Origin: Chamaelirium japonicum
Taxonomy: Eukaryota > Streptophyta > Magnoliopsida > Liliales > Melanthiaceae
Assembly (NCBI GenBank): GCA_947650365.1
Contig: OX393552.1
Span: forward strand, 48,004,999 to 48,068,998
DNA: 64,000 nt
Direction: 5' to 3'
Part shown: piece after piece, positions 1-12,637 of the stretch
Layout: every line of letters starts with the position of its first letter
Numbering within the stretch: the first letter of the stretch is position 1
Translations under genes and position numbers: made by a program
Notes under the pieces: model-generated
Databases searched by the model: none
What the model saw: only the letters and a program-made list of their open reading frames with translations
What the model was told of the DNA's origin: nothing

Positions 1-1262
1 TGGATACATTTGTGCGAATGAGTTAGAATGGATTGTGCGAATGAATTTGAATGGATCGTACGAATAAATTAGAATGGATACATTTGTGCGAATTAATTAG
101 AATGGATCGTACGAATGAATTAGAATGGATCGTACGAATGAATTAGAATGGATCGTACGAATGAATTAGAAAGGTTATATTTATGCGAATGAATTAGAAT
201 GGATCGTACGAATGAAGTAGAATGGATACATTTGTGCGAATGAGTTAGAATGGATTGTGCGAATGAATTTGAATGGATCGTACGAATAAATTAGAATGGA
301 TACATTTGTGTGAATTAATTAGAATGGATCGTACGAATGAATTAGAATGGATCGTACGAATGAATTAGAATGGATCGTACGAATGAATTAGAATGGATAG
401 TGCGAATGAATTAGAATGGATCGTACAAATGAATTAGAATGGATACATTCGTGCGAATGAATTAGAATGGATCGTACGAATGAATTAGAATAGATCGTAC
501 GAATGAATTAGAATGGATCGTGCGAATGAATTAGAATTGATCTTACGAATGAATTAGAATTGATCATACGAATGAATTAGAATGAATCGTGCGAATGAAT
601 TAGAATGGATCGTACGAATGAATTAGAATGGATATATTTGAACGAATAAATTAGAATGGATCATACGAATGAATTAGAATGGATCGTACGAATGAATTAG
701 AATGGATATATTTGAACGAATAAATTAGAATTGATCATACGAATGAATTAGAATAGATCGTACGAATGAATTAGAATGGATCATGCGAATGAATTAGAAT
801 TGATCGTACGAATGAATTAAAATGGATACATTCATATGACTGAATTAGAATGAATTGTACGAATGAATTAGAATGGATCGTACGAATGAATTAGAATGGA
901 TCGTACGAATGAATTAGAATAGATCGGGCGAATGAATTAGAATGGATCGTACGAATGAATTAGAATGGATATATTTGAACAAATAAATTAGAATGGATCA
1001 TACGAATGAATTAGAATGGATCTCATAGGAATGAATTAGAATGGATCGTACGAATGAATTAGTATGGTTACATTCGTGCGAATGAATTAGAATGGATCGT
1101 ACGAATGGATTAGAATGGATCGTACGAATGGATTAGAATGGATCGTACGAATGAATTAGAATGGATATTACAAATGAATTAGAAAGGTTACATTTGTGAG
1201 AATGAATTAGAATGGATCGTATGAATGAATAAGAATGGATCGTACGAATGAATTAGAATGGA
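1..1262 (+). repeat. satellite block 1, + orientation
   Basis: Open at the left window edge. It opens with a 222-bp tandem duplication (about 1-170 against 223-390), marked by ATTTGTGCGAATGAGTTAG and the variant GAATTTGAATGG. It ends exactly at a GGATCC-centred palindrome. Confidence 0.93.
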
Positions 1263-1275
1263 TCCATTCTAATTC
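1250..1275. repeat. 26-bp perfect palindrome at +/- switch
   Basis: The switch from block 1 to block 2 is a perfect dyad centred on GGATCC (1262/1263): GAATTAGAATGGA then its exact complement. Here the units meet at GGAT rather than at CGTACG. Confidence 0.93.
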
Positions 1276-2490
1276 CTTCATATGATCCATTCTAATTCAT
1301 TCGCACGAATGTATCCATTCTAATTCATTTGCATGATCCATTCTAATTCATTCCTACGATCCATTCTAATTCATTCGCACGAATGTATCCATTCTAATTC
1401 ATTTGCACGATCCATTCTAATTCATTCCTATGATCCATTCTAATTCATTCGTACGATCCATTCTAGTTCATTCGCATGAATGTATCCATTCTAATTCATT
1501 TGCACGATCCATTCTAATCCATTCGTACGATCCATTCTAATCCATTCGTCCGATCCATTCTAATTCATTCGCACGAATGTAACGATTCTAATTCATTCAT
1601 ATGATCCATTCTAATTCATTCGTACGATCCATTCTAATTCATTCCTACGATCCAATCTAATTCAATCGTATAAATGTATCCATTCTAATTTATTCGTACG
1701 ATCCAGTCTAATTCATTCGTACGATCCATTCTAATTCATTCGCACGAATGTATCCATTCTAATTCATTCGTACGATCCATTCTAATTCATTCGTATGATC
1801 CATTCTAATTCATTCGCATGATCCATTCAAATTCATTCGCACGATCCATTCTAATTCATTCGTATGATCCATTCTAATTCATTCATACGATCTATTCTAA
1901 TTCATTCACACGATTCATTCTAATTCATTCGCACGATCCATTCTAATTCATTCGTACGATCCATTCTTATTCATTCATACGATCCATTCTAATTCATTCG
2001 CACAATCCATTCTAATTCATTCGTACGATCCATTCTAATTCATTCGAAGGATCCATTCTAACTCATTCGGTGGATCCATTCTAATTCATTCGTACGATCC
2101 ATTCTAATTCATTCGCACGATCCATATTAATTTATTCGTACGATCCATTCTAATTCATTCGTCCGATCCATTCTAAATCATTCGCACGAATGTATCCATT
2201 CTAATTCATTCATACGATCCATTCTAATTCATTCTTACAATCCATTCTTATTCATTTATACGATCCATTCTAATTCATTCGTACGATACATTCTAATTCA
2301 TTTCTACGATCCATTCTAATTCATTCGCATGATCCATTCGTACGATCCATTCTAATCCATTCGTACGATCCATTCTAATTCATTCATATAATCCATTCTA
2401 ATTCATTCGTACGATCCATTCTAATTCATTCGTACGATCAATTCTAATTCATTCGTACAATCCATTTTAATTCAGTCGTATGAATGTATC
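1263..2490 (-). repeat. satellite block 2, - orientation
   Basis: Mixed 23- and 28-mers. Around 2055-2080 it carries the marker variant CTAACTCATTCGGTGGATCC, which recurs elsewhere. It exits through the join GAATGTATC|ATACGAATG. Confidence 0.93.
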
Positions 2491-2901
2491 ATACGAATGA
2501 ATTAGAATGGATCGTACGAATGAATTAGAATGGATCGTACGAATGGATTAGAATGGATCGTACGAATGGATCATGCGAATGAATTAGAATGGATCGTAGG
2601 AATGAATTAGAATAGATCGTACGAATGAATTAGAATGGATCGTACGAATGAATTAGAATAGATCGTACGAATGAATTAGAATGGATCCACCGAATGAGTT
2701 AGAATGGATCATACGAATGAATTAGAATGGATCGTACGAATGAATTCGAATGGATTGTGCGAATGAATTAGAATGGATCGTATGAATGAATAAGAATGGA
2801 TCGTACGAATGAATTAGAATGGATCGTACGAATGAATTAGAATGGATACATTCGTGCGAATGAATTAGAATGGATCGGACGAATGAATTAGAATTGATCG
2901 T
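2491..2901 (+). repeat. satellite block 3, + orientation
   Basis: Holds the + strand form of the GGATCCACCGAATGAG marker near 2683 and a unit lacking its decamer at about 2560-2577. It ends in the GGAC-type junction module at GATCGTACGATT. A 62-codon open stretch here on the minus strand is repeat translation, not a gene. Confidence 0.93.
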
Positions 2902-3135
2902 ACGATTCATTCTAATTCATTCATACGATCCATTCTAATGCATTCGTATGATTCATTCTAATTCATTCGCACGATCTATTCTAATTCATTCGTACGATCC
3001 ATTCTTATTCATTCATACGATACATTCTAATTCATTCGCACAATCCATTCTAATTCATTTGTACGATCCATTCTAATTCATTCGTATGATCTATTCTAAC
3101 TCATTCGGTGGATCCATTCTAATTCAATCGTACGA
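2842..3135. repeat. +/- junction module, copy at 2.9 kb
   Basis: Order: ACATTCGTGCG unit, CGGACG unit, GATCGTACGATT switch, TAATGCATTCGTA[CT]G, GATTCATTC, CCATTCTTATTC, ... CTAACTCATTCGGTGGATCC. Recurs at 35436, 38211 and 51447 at full length. Confidence 0.9.
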
Positions 3136-5134
3136 TCCATTCTAATTCATTCGCACGATCCATTCTAATTTATTCGTACGATCCATTCTAATTCATTCGT
3201 ACGATCTATTCTAATTCATTCGTACGATCCATTCTTATTCATTCGTACGATCCATTCAAATTCATTCGCATGATCTATTCTAATTAATTCGTATGATCCA
3301 TTCTAATTCATTCTCACGAATGTAACCTTTCTAATTCATTTGTATGATCCATTCTAATTAATTCGTACGATCCATTCTAATTCATTCGCACAATCCATTC
3401 TAATTCATTCGTACGATCCATTCTAATTCATTCGTATGATCCATTCTAACTCATTCGGTGGATCCATTCTAATTCAATCGTACGATCCATTCTAATTCAT
3501 TCGCACGATCCATTCTAATTTATTCGTACGATCCATTCTAATTCATTCGTACGATCTATTCTAATTCATTCATACGATCCATTCTTATTCATTCGTACGA
3601 TCCATTCAAATTCATTCGCACGATCCATTCTAATTCATTTGTACGATCCATTCTAATTCATTCACACGATCCATTCTAATTCATTCGTACGATCCATTCT
3701 AATTCATTCGTACGATTCATTCTAATTCATTCGCGCGATCCATTCTAATTCATTCCTATGATCTATTCTAATTCATTCGCTCGAATGTATCCATTCTAAT
3801 TCATTCGTACGCTCCAATCTAATTCATTCGTATGCTCCATTCTTATTCATCGCACAAATGTATCCATTCTAATTTATTCGTACGATCCATTCAAATTCAA
3901 TCGTATGATCCATTCTAATTCATTCGCACGATCAATTCTAATTCATTCGTCCGATCCATTCTAATCCATTCGCACAAATATAACCATTCTAATTCATTCA
4001 TACGATCCATTCTAATTCATTCCTACGATCCATTCTAATTCATTCGCACAAATGTAGCCATTCTAATTCATTCGTACGATCCATTCTAATTCATTCCTAC
4101 GATCCATTCTAATTCATTCGCATGAATGTATCCATTCTAATTCATTTGCACGATCCATTCTAATTCATTCCTATGATCCATTCTAATTCATTCGTACGAT
4201 CCATTCTAATTCATTCGCTCGAATGTATCCATTCTAATTCATTCGTACGATCCATTCTAATTCGTTCATACGATCCATTCTAATTCATTCCTACGATCTA
4301 TTATAATTTATTCGCACGAATGTAACCATTCTAATTCATTTGTACGATCCATTCTAATTCATTCGTACGATCCATTCTAATCCATTCGTACGATCCATTC
4401 TAATTCATTCGTACGATCCATTCTAATTCATTCTCACGAATGTAACCTTTCTAATTCATTTGTATGATCCATTCTAATTTATTCATACGATCTATTCTAA
4501 TCCATTCGTACGATCCATTCTAATCCATTCGTACGATCCATTCTAATCCATTCGTACGATCCATTCTAATTCATTCGCACGATCCATTCTAATTCATTCG
4601 TACGATCCATTCTAATTCATTCGCATGAATATATCTATTCTAATTCATTCGTATGATCCATTCTAATTTATTCGCACGATCTATTCTAATTCATTCGTAC
4701 GATCCATTCTAATTCATTCCTGCGATCTATTCTAATTCATTCGCATGAATGTATCCATTCTAATTCATTTGCACGATCCATTGTAATTTATTTGCACAAA
4801 TGTATCCATTCTAATTCATTCGTACGATCCATTCTAATTCATTCGTATGACCTATTCTAATTCATTTGCTCGAATGTATCTATTCTAACCATTCTAATTC
4901 ATTCGTATGATCCATTCTAATTCATTCGTACGATCCATTCTAATTCATTCGTATGAATATATCTATTCTAATTCATTCGTATGATCCATTCTTATTCATT
5001 CATACGATCCATTCTAATTCATTCGCACGATCCGTTCTAATTCATACGATCCATTCTAATTCATTCGCACAATCCATTCTAATTCATTCGTGCGATCCAT
5101 TCTAATTCATTCGTATGATCCATTCTAACTCATT
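2902..5134 (-). repeat. satellite block 4, - orientation
   Basis: Contains a 350-bp tandem duplication (about 3020-3260 against 3370-3615), both copies including CTAACTCATTCGGTGGATCC. Near 3830-3860 it carries a one-base-short unit (TTATTCATCGCAC) that is a useful marker. It exits at CTAACTCATT|TTAGAATGG. Confidence 0.93.
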
Positions 5135-5508
5135 TTAGAATGGATTGTACGAACGAATTAGAATGGATCGTATGAACGAATTAGAATGGATCGTACGAAT
5201 GAATTAGAATGGATACAGTCGAGCGAATGAATTAGAATGGATCGTACGAATGAATTAGAATGGATCGTACGAATGGATTAGAATGGATCGTACGAATGAA
5301 TTAGAATGGATCGAACAAATGAATTAGAATGGATACATTCGAGCGAATGAATTAGAATAGATCGTAGGAATGAATTAGAATGGATCGTGCTAATGAATTA
5401 GAAATGATCGTACGAATGAATTAGAATGGATTGTATGAATGAATTAGAATGGATACATTCGTGCGAATGAATTAGATTGGATCGGACGAATGAATTAGAA
5501 TGGAACGT
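5135..5508 (+). repeat. satellite block 5, + orientation
   Basis: Carries the ordered variants CGAGC, TAGG, CATAC, CGTGC, TTGTA, CGTGC, CGGAC that lead into the recurrent junction module. It ends at GAACGTACGATT. Confidence 0.93.
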
Positions 5509-5600
5509 ACGATTCATTCTAATTCATTCGTACGATCTATTCTAATGCATTCGTACGATTCATTCTAATTTATTCGCACGATCCATTCTAATTCATTCGT
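5311..5600. repeat. +/- junction module, copy at 5.5 kb
   Basis: Carries the left extension (GAAC, CGAGC, TAGG, CATAC, GTGC, TTGTA, GTGC, GGAC) and the switch. The right half departs from the module after about 5600. Confidence 0.88.
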
Positions 5601-8600
5601 ATGATCCATTCTAATTTATTTACACGAGTATACGATCCATTCTAATTTATTTGCAAGAATGTATCCATTCTAATTCATTCGTACAATCCATTCTAATTTA
5701 TTCGTACAAATGTATCCATTCTAATTCATTCGTACGATCCATTCTAATTCATTCGTACGATTCATTCTAATTCATTCGTACGATCAATTCTAATTCATTT
5801 GTACGATTCATTCTAATTCATTCGCACGAATGTATCCATTCTAATTCATTCGTACAATCCATTCTAATTCATTCGCACGATCCATTCTAATTCATTCATA
5901 CGATCCATTCTAATTCATTCGCACGATCCATTCTAATTCATTCGTACGATCCATTCTAATCCATTCGTACGATCCATCCTAATTCATTCGCACGAATGTA
6001 ACCATTCTAATTCATTCGTACGATCCATTTTAATTCATTCCTACGATCCATTCTAATTCATTCGCACGAATGTATCCATTCTAATTCATTTGCACGATCC
6101 ATTCTAATTCATTCCTATGATCCATTCTAATTCATTCGCACGATCAATTCTAATTCATTCGTACGATCTGTTCTAATTTATTCATACAATCCATTCAAAT
6201 TCATTCGTACAATCCATTCTAATTTATTCGTACAAATGTATCCATTCTAATTCATTCGTACGATCCATTCTAATTTATTCGTACGATCCAGTCTAATCCA
6301 TTCGTACAATCCATTCTAATTTATTCTCACAAATGTAACCTTTCTAATTCATTTGTACGTTCCATTCTAATTCATTCGTACGATCTATTCTAATCCATTC
6401 GTACGATCCATTCTAATCCATTCGTACGATCCATTCTAATTCATTCGCACGAATGTAACCATTCTAATTCATTCGTACGATCCATTCTAATTCATTCCTA
6501 CGATCCATTCTAATTCATTGAATGTATACATTCTAATTCATTTGAATGATCCATTCTAATTCATTCGTATGATCCATTATAATTCATTCGCTCGAATGTA
6601 TCCATTCTAATTCATTCGTACGATCCATTCTAATTCACTCATACGATCCATTTTAATCTATTCGTACGATCCATTCTAATTCATTCGTACAATGCATTCT
6701 AATCCATTCATACGATCCATTCTAATTCATTCCTACGATCCATTCTAATTCATTCGTACGATCCATTCTAATTCATTCGTATGATCCATTCTAATTCATT
6801 CCTATGTCTAATTCATTCGTACGATCCATTCTAATTCATTCGTACGATACATTCTAACCCATTCGTACGATCCATTCTAATTCATTCGTACGATCCATTC
6901 TAATTTATTCTCACAAATGTAACCTTTCTAATTCATTTGTACGATCCATTCTAATTCATTCGTACGATCCATTCTAATCCATTCGTACGATCCATTCTAA
7001 TTCATTCGCACGAATGTAACCATTCTAATTCATTTGTACGATCCATTTTAATTCATTCCTACGATCCATTCTAATTCATTCGCACGAATGTATCCATTCT
7101 AATTCATTTGCACGATCCATTCTAATTCATTCCAATGATCCATTCTAATTCATTCGCTCGAATGTATCCATTCTAATTCATTCGTACGATCCATTCTAAT
7201 TCGTTCGTACGATCCATTCTAATTCGTTCGTACGATCCATTCTAATTCCTTCGCACGATCCATTCTAATTCATTCTCATGAATGTAACCTTTCTAATTCA
7301 TTTGTATGATCCATTCTAATTCATTCCTACGATCCATTCTAATCCATTCGTACGATCCATTCTAATCCATTCGTACGATCCATTCTAATCCATTTGTACG
7401 ATCCATTCTAATTCATTCGTAGGATCCATTCTAATCCATTCCAATTCATTCGTACGATCTACTCTAATTCATTCCTATGATCCATTCTAATTTATTCGTA
7501 CGATTCATTCTAATTCATTCGTATGATCCATTCTAATTCTTTCATATGATCCATTCTAATTCATTCGCTCGAATGTATCCTTTCTAATTCATTCATTCGA
7601 TCCATTCTAAATCATTCATACGATCCATTCTAATTCATTCGCATGAATGTATGTATCCATTCTAGTTCATTCGCACGATCCATTCTAATTCATACGTACA
7701 ATTCATTCTAATTCATACGTACAATCCATTCCAATTTATTCGCACGAATGTATCCATTCTAATTCATTCGTACGATCCATTCTAATTCAATCGTACAATG
7801 TGTTCTAATCCATTCGTACCATCCATTCTAATCCATTCGTACGATCCATTCTAATTCATTCGCACGAATGTAGCCATTCTCATTCATTCATATGATCCAT
7901 TCTAATTCATTCGTACGATCCATTCTAATTCATTCGTATGATCCATTCTAATTCATTCGTACGATCTATTCTAATTCATTTGCATGAATGTATCCATTCT
8001 AATTTATTCGTACGATCCAGTCTAATTCATTCCTACGATCCATTCTAATTCATTTGCACGAATGTAGCCATTCTAATTCATTTGTACGATCCATTCTAAT
8101 TTATTCGTATGATCCATTCTAATGCATTTGCACGATCCATTCAAATTCATTCGCACGATCCATTCTAATTCATTCGCACAATCCATTCTAATTCATTCGC
8201 ATGAATGTGTCCATTCAAATTCATTTGCACGATCCATTCTAATTCATTCGTACGATCCATTCTAATTCATTCGTATGATCAATTCTAATTCATTCGCAGG
8301 ATCCATTCTAATTCATTTGTACGATCTATTCTAATTCATTCGTACGATCCATTCTAATTCATTCGCATGAATGTATCCATTCTAATTCATTCCTACGATC
8401 CATTCTAATTCGTTCGTACGATCCATTCTAATTCATTCGCTCGAATGTATCCATTCTAATTCATTCGTACGATCCATTCTAATTCATTCGTACGATCCAT
8501 TCTAATCCATTCGTACAAACCATTCTAATCCATTCGTACGATCCATTCTAATTCATTCTCATAAATATAACCTTTCTAATTCATTTGTACGATCCATTCT

Positions 8601-9420
8601 AATCCATTCGTACGATCCATTCTAATCCATTCATACGATCCATTCTAATCCATTTGTACGATCCATTATAATTCATTCGCACGAATGTCACCATTCTAAT
8701 TCATTCGTATGATCCATTCTAATTCATTCATACGATCCATTCTAACTCATTCTCACAAATTTAAACTTTCTTATTCATTTGTACGATCCATTCTAATTCA
8801 TTCGTACGATCTATTCTAATTCATTCGCTCGAATGTATCCATTCTAATTCATTCGTACGATCCATTCTAATTCATTCGCACGAATGTAACCTTTCTAATT
8901 CATTCGTACGATCCATTCTAATTCATTCATACAATCCATTCTAATTCATTCGCACGAATGTATCCATTCTAATTAATTCGTACGATCCATTCTAATCCAT
9001 TCGTACGATCCATTCTAATTCATTCATACGATCCATTTTAATTCATTCTCACAAATGTAACCTTTCTAATTCGTTTGTACGATCCATTCTAATTCATTTG
9101 TACGATCCATTCTAATCCATTCGTACGATCCATTCTAATTCATTCCTACGATCCATTCTAATTCATTCGCACGAATGTATCCATTCTAATTCATTTGCAC
9201 GATCCATTCTAATTCATTCCTATGATCCATTCTAATTCATTCGTACGATCCATTCTAATTCATTCGCTCGAATGTATCCATTCTAATTCATTCGTACGAT
9301 CTATTCTAATTCGTTCATACGACCCATTCTAATTTGTTCGTACGATCTATTCTAATTCATTCACACGAATGTATCCATTCTAATTCATTTGCACGAATGT
9401 ATCCATTCTAATTCATTCCT
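5509..9420 (-). repeat. satellite block 6, - orientation
   Basis: A 3.9-kb uninterrupted block. It holds repeated copies of the roughly 400-bp variant string (CTCAC-AAATGTAACC, GCAC-GAATGTAACC, CCTAC, GCAC-GAATGTATCC, CCTATG, GCTC-GAATGTATCC), for example at 6905-7250 and 9040-9340. Near 7646 a 4-bp duplication (GAATGTATGTATCC) gives a 32-bp unit, also seen at 16208 and 21368. It exits at ATTCATTC|CTAC|GAATGAAT. Confidence 0.93.
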
Positions 9421-9874
9421 ACGAATGAATTAGAATGGATCGTACGAATGGATTAGAATGGATCGTACAAATGGATTAGAATGGATCGTACGAATGAATT
9501 AGAATGGATCGTACAAATGAATTAGAAAGGTTACATTTGTGAGCGAATGAATTAGAATGGATCGTACGAATGAATTAGAATGGATCATGCGAATGAATTA
9601 GAATGGATCGTATGAATAAATTAGAATGGATCGTACGAATGAATTAAAATTGATACATTTGTGCGAATGAATTAGAATGGATCGTACAAATGAATTAGAA
9701 TGGATCGAACGAATGAATTAGAATGGATCATACGAATGAATTAGAATGGATCGTACGAATGAATTAGAATGGATACACTCGTGCGAATGAATTAGAATAG
9801 ATCGTACGAATGAATTATAATGGATCGTACGAATTGATTAGAACGCATTGTACGAAAGAATTAGATTGCATCGT
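9421..9874 (+). repeat. satellite block 7, + orientation
   Basis: Its last 100 bp (GAACGCATTG ... GATTGCATCGTACGATCC) are nearly the same as the end of block 15, as part of a 400-bp duplication. It ends on ATCGTACGAT. Confidence 0.92.
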
Positions 9875-10180
9875 ACGATCCATTCTAATTCATTCGTACG
9901 ATCCATTCTAATTCATTCGCACAAATGTATCCATTCTAATTCATTCGCTCGAATGTATCCATTTTAATTCATTCATACGATCCATTCTAATTCATTTGTA
10001 CAATCTAATTCATTCGTACAAGCCATTCTAATTAATTCGTACGATCTATTCTAATTCATTCGCACGAATGTATCCATTCTAATTCATTAATACGATCCAT
10101 TCTAATTCGTTCGTACGATCCATTCTAATTCATTCATACGAATAAATTAGAATGGATACATTCATGCAAATGAATTAGAA
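9780..10180. repeat. inversion-bearing segmental duplication, copy 1
   Basis: About 400 bp spanning the end of block 7, all of block 8 and the start of block 9. It matches 14440-14840 unit by unit: GAACGCATTG, GATTGCATCGTACGATCC, GCAC-AAATG, GCTC-GAATG, the truncated CTAATTCATTC unit, then GAATAAATTAG and CATTCATGCAAATG. Both orientation switches are shared, so they existed before the copying. Confidence 0.88.
9875..10137 (-). repeat. satellite block 8, - orientation
   Basis: Short block, a near copy of block 16. It shares a truncated unit that has lost most of CCATT (CAATCTAATTCATTC). It exits at ATTCATACGAAT. Confidence 0.92.
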
Positions 10181-10280
10181 TTGATCGTACGAATCAATTA
10201 GAATAGATCGTACGAATGGATTAGAATTAGATCGTACGAATGAATTAGAATGGATCGTACGAATGAATTAGAATGAATCA
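10138..10280 (+). repeat. satellite block 9, + orientation
   Basis: About six units. It starts like block 17 (GAATAAATTAG, then ACATTCATGCAAATG) and then diverges from it. It ends at GAATCA|TATTC without a clear native palindrome. Confidence 0.9.
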
Positions 10281-10514
10281 TATTCTAATTCATTCGCACG
10301 ATCCATTCTAATTCATTCGCATGAATGTATCCATTCTAATTCATTTGTACGATCCATTCTAATTCATTCGTACAATGCGTTCTAATCCATTCGTACGATC
10401 CATTCTAATTCATTCCTATGATCCATTCTAATTCATTCATACGATCCATTCTAATTCATTCGCTCGAATGTATCCATTCTTATTCATTCGTACGATTCAT
10501 TCTAATTCATTCGA
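10281..10514 (-). repeat. satellite block 10, - orientation
   Basis: About ten units, including one 28-mer of each of the GCATG and GCTCG types. It exits where CATTCG and CGAATG face each other around AG. Confidence 0.9.
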
Positions 10515-12454
10515 GCGAATGGATCGTACGAATGGATTAGAATGGATCATACAAATGAATTAGAAAGGTTACATTCGTGAGAATGAATTAGAATTGATCG
10601 TACGAATGAATTAGAATGGATCGTACGAATGAATTAGAATGGATCGTGCAAATGAATTAGAATCGATACATTCGTGCGAATGAATTAGAATAGATCGTGC
10701 GAATGAATTAGAATGGATCGTACGAATGGATTAGAATTGATCGTGCGAATGAATTAGAATGGATCATACGATTGAATTTGAATGGATCGTACGAATAAAT
10801 TAGAATGGATACATTTGTGCGATGAATAAGAATAAAGCGTACAAATGAATTAGAATGGAGCGTACGAATGAACTAGAATGGATACATTCATGCGAATGAA
10901 TTAGAATGGATCATATAAAAGAATTAGAATGGATATATTCGAGGTATGAATTAGAATGGATCGTTAGAATGAATTAGAATGGATCGTACGAATGAATTAG
11001 AATAGATCGTAGGAATGATATAGAATGGATCATACGAATGAATTAAAATGGATCGTGCGAATGAATTAGAATGGATCATGCGAATGAATTAGAATGGATC
11101 GTACGAATGAATTAGAATGGATTGTATGAATGAGTTTGAATGGATTGTACAAATGAATCAGAATGGATCGTGCGAATGAATTAGAATGGATACATTCGAG
11201 CGAATGAATTAGAATGGATCGTACGAATGGATTAGAATGGATCGTATGAATGAATTAGAATGAATCGTACGAACGCATTAGAATGAATTAGAATGGATCA
11301 TACAAATGAATTAGAATGGATCGTACGAATGAATTAGAATGGATCGTGCGAATGAATTAGAATGGATCGTATGAATAAATTAGAATGGATCGTACGAATG
11401 AATAAAAATAGATACATTTGTGCGAATGAATTAGAATGGATCATACGATCTAATTAGAATGGATCGTACGAATGAATTAGAATGGATCGTACGAATGAAT
11501 TTGGATGGATAGTGTGAATGAATTAGAATGGATCGTACGAATAAATTAGAATGGATTGTACGAATGAATTAGAATAGATCATGCGAATGAATTATAATGG
11601 ATCGTACGAAAGAATTAGAATGGATCGTACGAATGAATAATGGATCATACGAATGAATTAGAATCGATCGTGCGAATAAATTAGAATGGATCGTACGAAT
11701 GAATTAGAATGGATCGTGCGAATGAATTAAAATGAATCGTACGAATGCATCAGAATGAATTAGAATGGATCATACGAATGAATTAGAATGGATCGTACGA
11801 ATGAATTAGAATGGATCGAACGAATGAATTAGAATGGATCATACGAATGAATTAGAATGGATCGTACGAATGAATTAGAATTGATCATACAAATGAATTA
11901 GAATGGATCGTACGAATGAATTAGAATGGATCGTGCGAATGAATTAGAATGGATCGTATGAATAAATTAGAATGGATCGTACGAATGAATTAAAATGGAT
12001 ACATTTGTGCGAATGAATTAGAATGGATCATACGATCTAATTAGAATGGATCGTACGAATGAATTAGAATGGATCGTACGAATGAATTTGGATGGATAGT
12101 GTGAATGAATTAGAATGGATTGTACGAATAAATTAGAATGGATTGTACGAATGAATTAGAATAGATCATGCGAATGAATTATAATGGATCGTACGAAAGA
12201 ATTAGAATGGATCGTACGAATGAATAATGGATCATACGAATGAATTAGAATCGATCGTGCGAATAAATTAGAATGGATCGTACGAATGAATTAGAATGGA
12301 TTGTGCGAATGAATTAGAATGAATCGTACGAATGAATTAGAATAGATCATGCGAATAAATTAGAATGGATCATACGAATGAATTAGAATAGATCGTACGA
12401 ATGAATTAGAATGATACATTTGTGCGAATGAATTAGAATGGATATATTTGAACG
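10515..12454 (+). repeat. satellite block 11, + orientation
   Basis: Contains a 587-bp tandem duplication (about 11270-11750 and 11860-12330). At about 10770-10900 it carries the one-base-short GCGATGAATAAGAA unit seen at four other places. It ends after ATATTTGAACGA, where the next block begins with TCC. Confidence 0.92.
11270..12330 (+). repeat. 587-bp tandem segmental duplication
   Basis: Two adjacent copies share CATACGATCTAATTAG, TTGGATGGATAGTGTG, GAATAATGGATCATACG and GAATCGATCGTGCG in order. The offset is 587 bp (11501 to 12088). Confidence 0.92.
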
Positions 12455-12586
12455 ATCCATTCTAATTCATTCATACGATCCATTCTAATCCATTCTAATC
12501 CATTCTAATTCATTCGTACGATCCATTCTAATTCATTCGCACGATCCATTCTAATTCATTCGTACGATCCATTCAAATTCATTCGT
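12455..12586 (-). repeat. satellite block 12, - orientation
   Basis: Short block that starts with a run of decamers without the CGTAC tail (12481-12510), evidence that the 10-bp half can repeat alone. Confidence 0.9.
12481..12510 (-). repeat. decamer run, three copies
   Basis: CATTCTAATC, CATTCTAATC, CATTCTAATT in tandem with no CGTAC spacer. This is the decamer half of the monomer (GAATGAATTA or GAATGGATTA on the other strand) repeating with a 10-bp period. Confidence 0.9.
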
Positions 12587-12596
12587 ACGAATGAAT
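12577..12596. repeat. 20-bp perfect palindrome at -/+ switch
   Basis: ATTCATTCGT meets its exact complement ACGAATGAAT; the centre is the native CGTACG of the unit. Confidence 0.93.
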
Positions 12597-12637
12597 AGAA
12601 TGGATCGTTTGAATGAATTAGAATGGATACATTTGTA
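12587..12637 (+). repeat. satellite block 13, + orientation
   Basis: Only two units (one 23-mer, one 28-mer) between two opposite-facing blocks, one of the smallest inversions in the window. Both ends are at GTAC. Confidence 0.9.

Noticed and set aside
2722..2910. 62-codon open reading frame on the minus strand
   Set aside because: The translation is a repeat of SNSFVRSILIHS-type strings from 23-bp units. In pure 23-mers each frame meets a TAA once per 69 bp; longer open stretches arise only where a 28-mer or a TAA-to-TTA change intervenes. No start context or domain.
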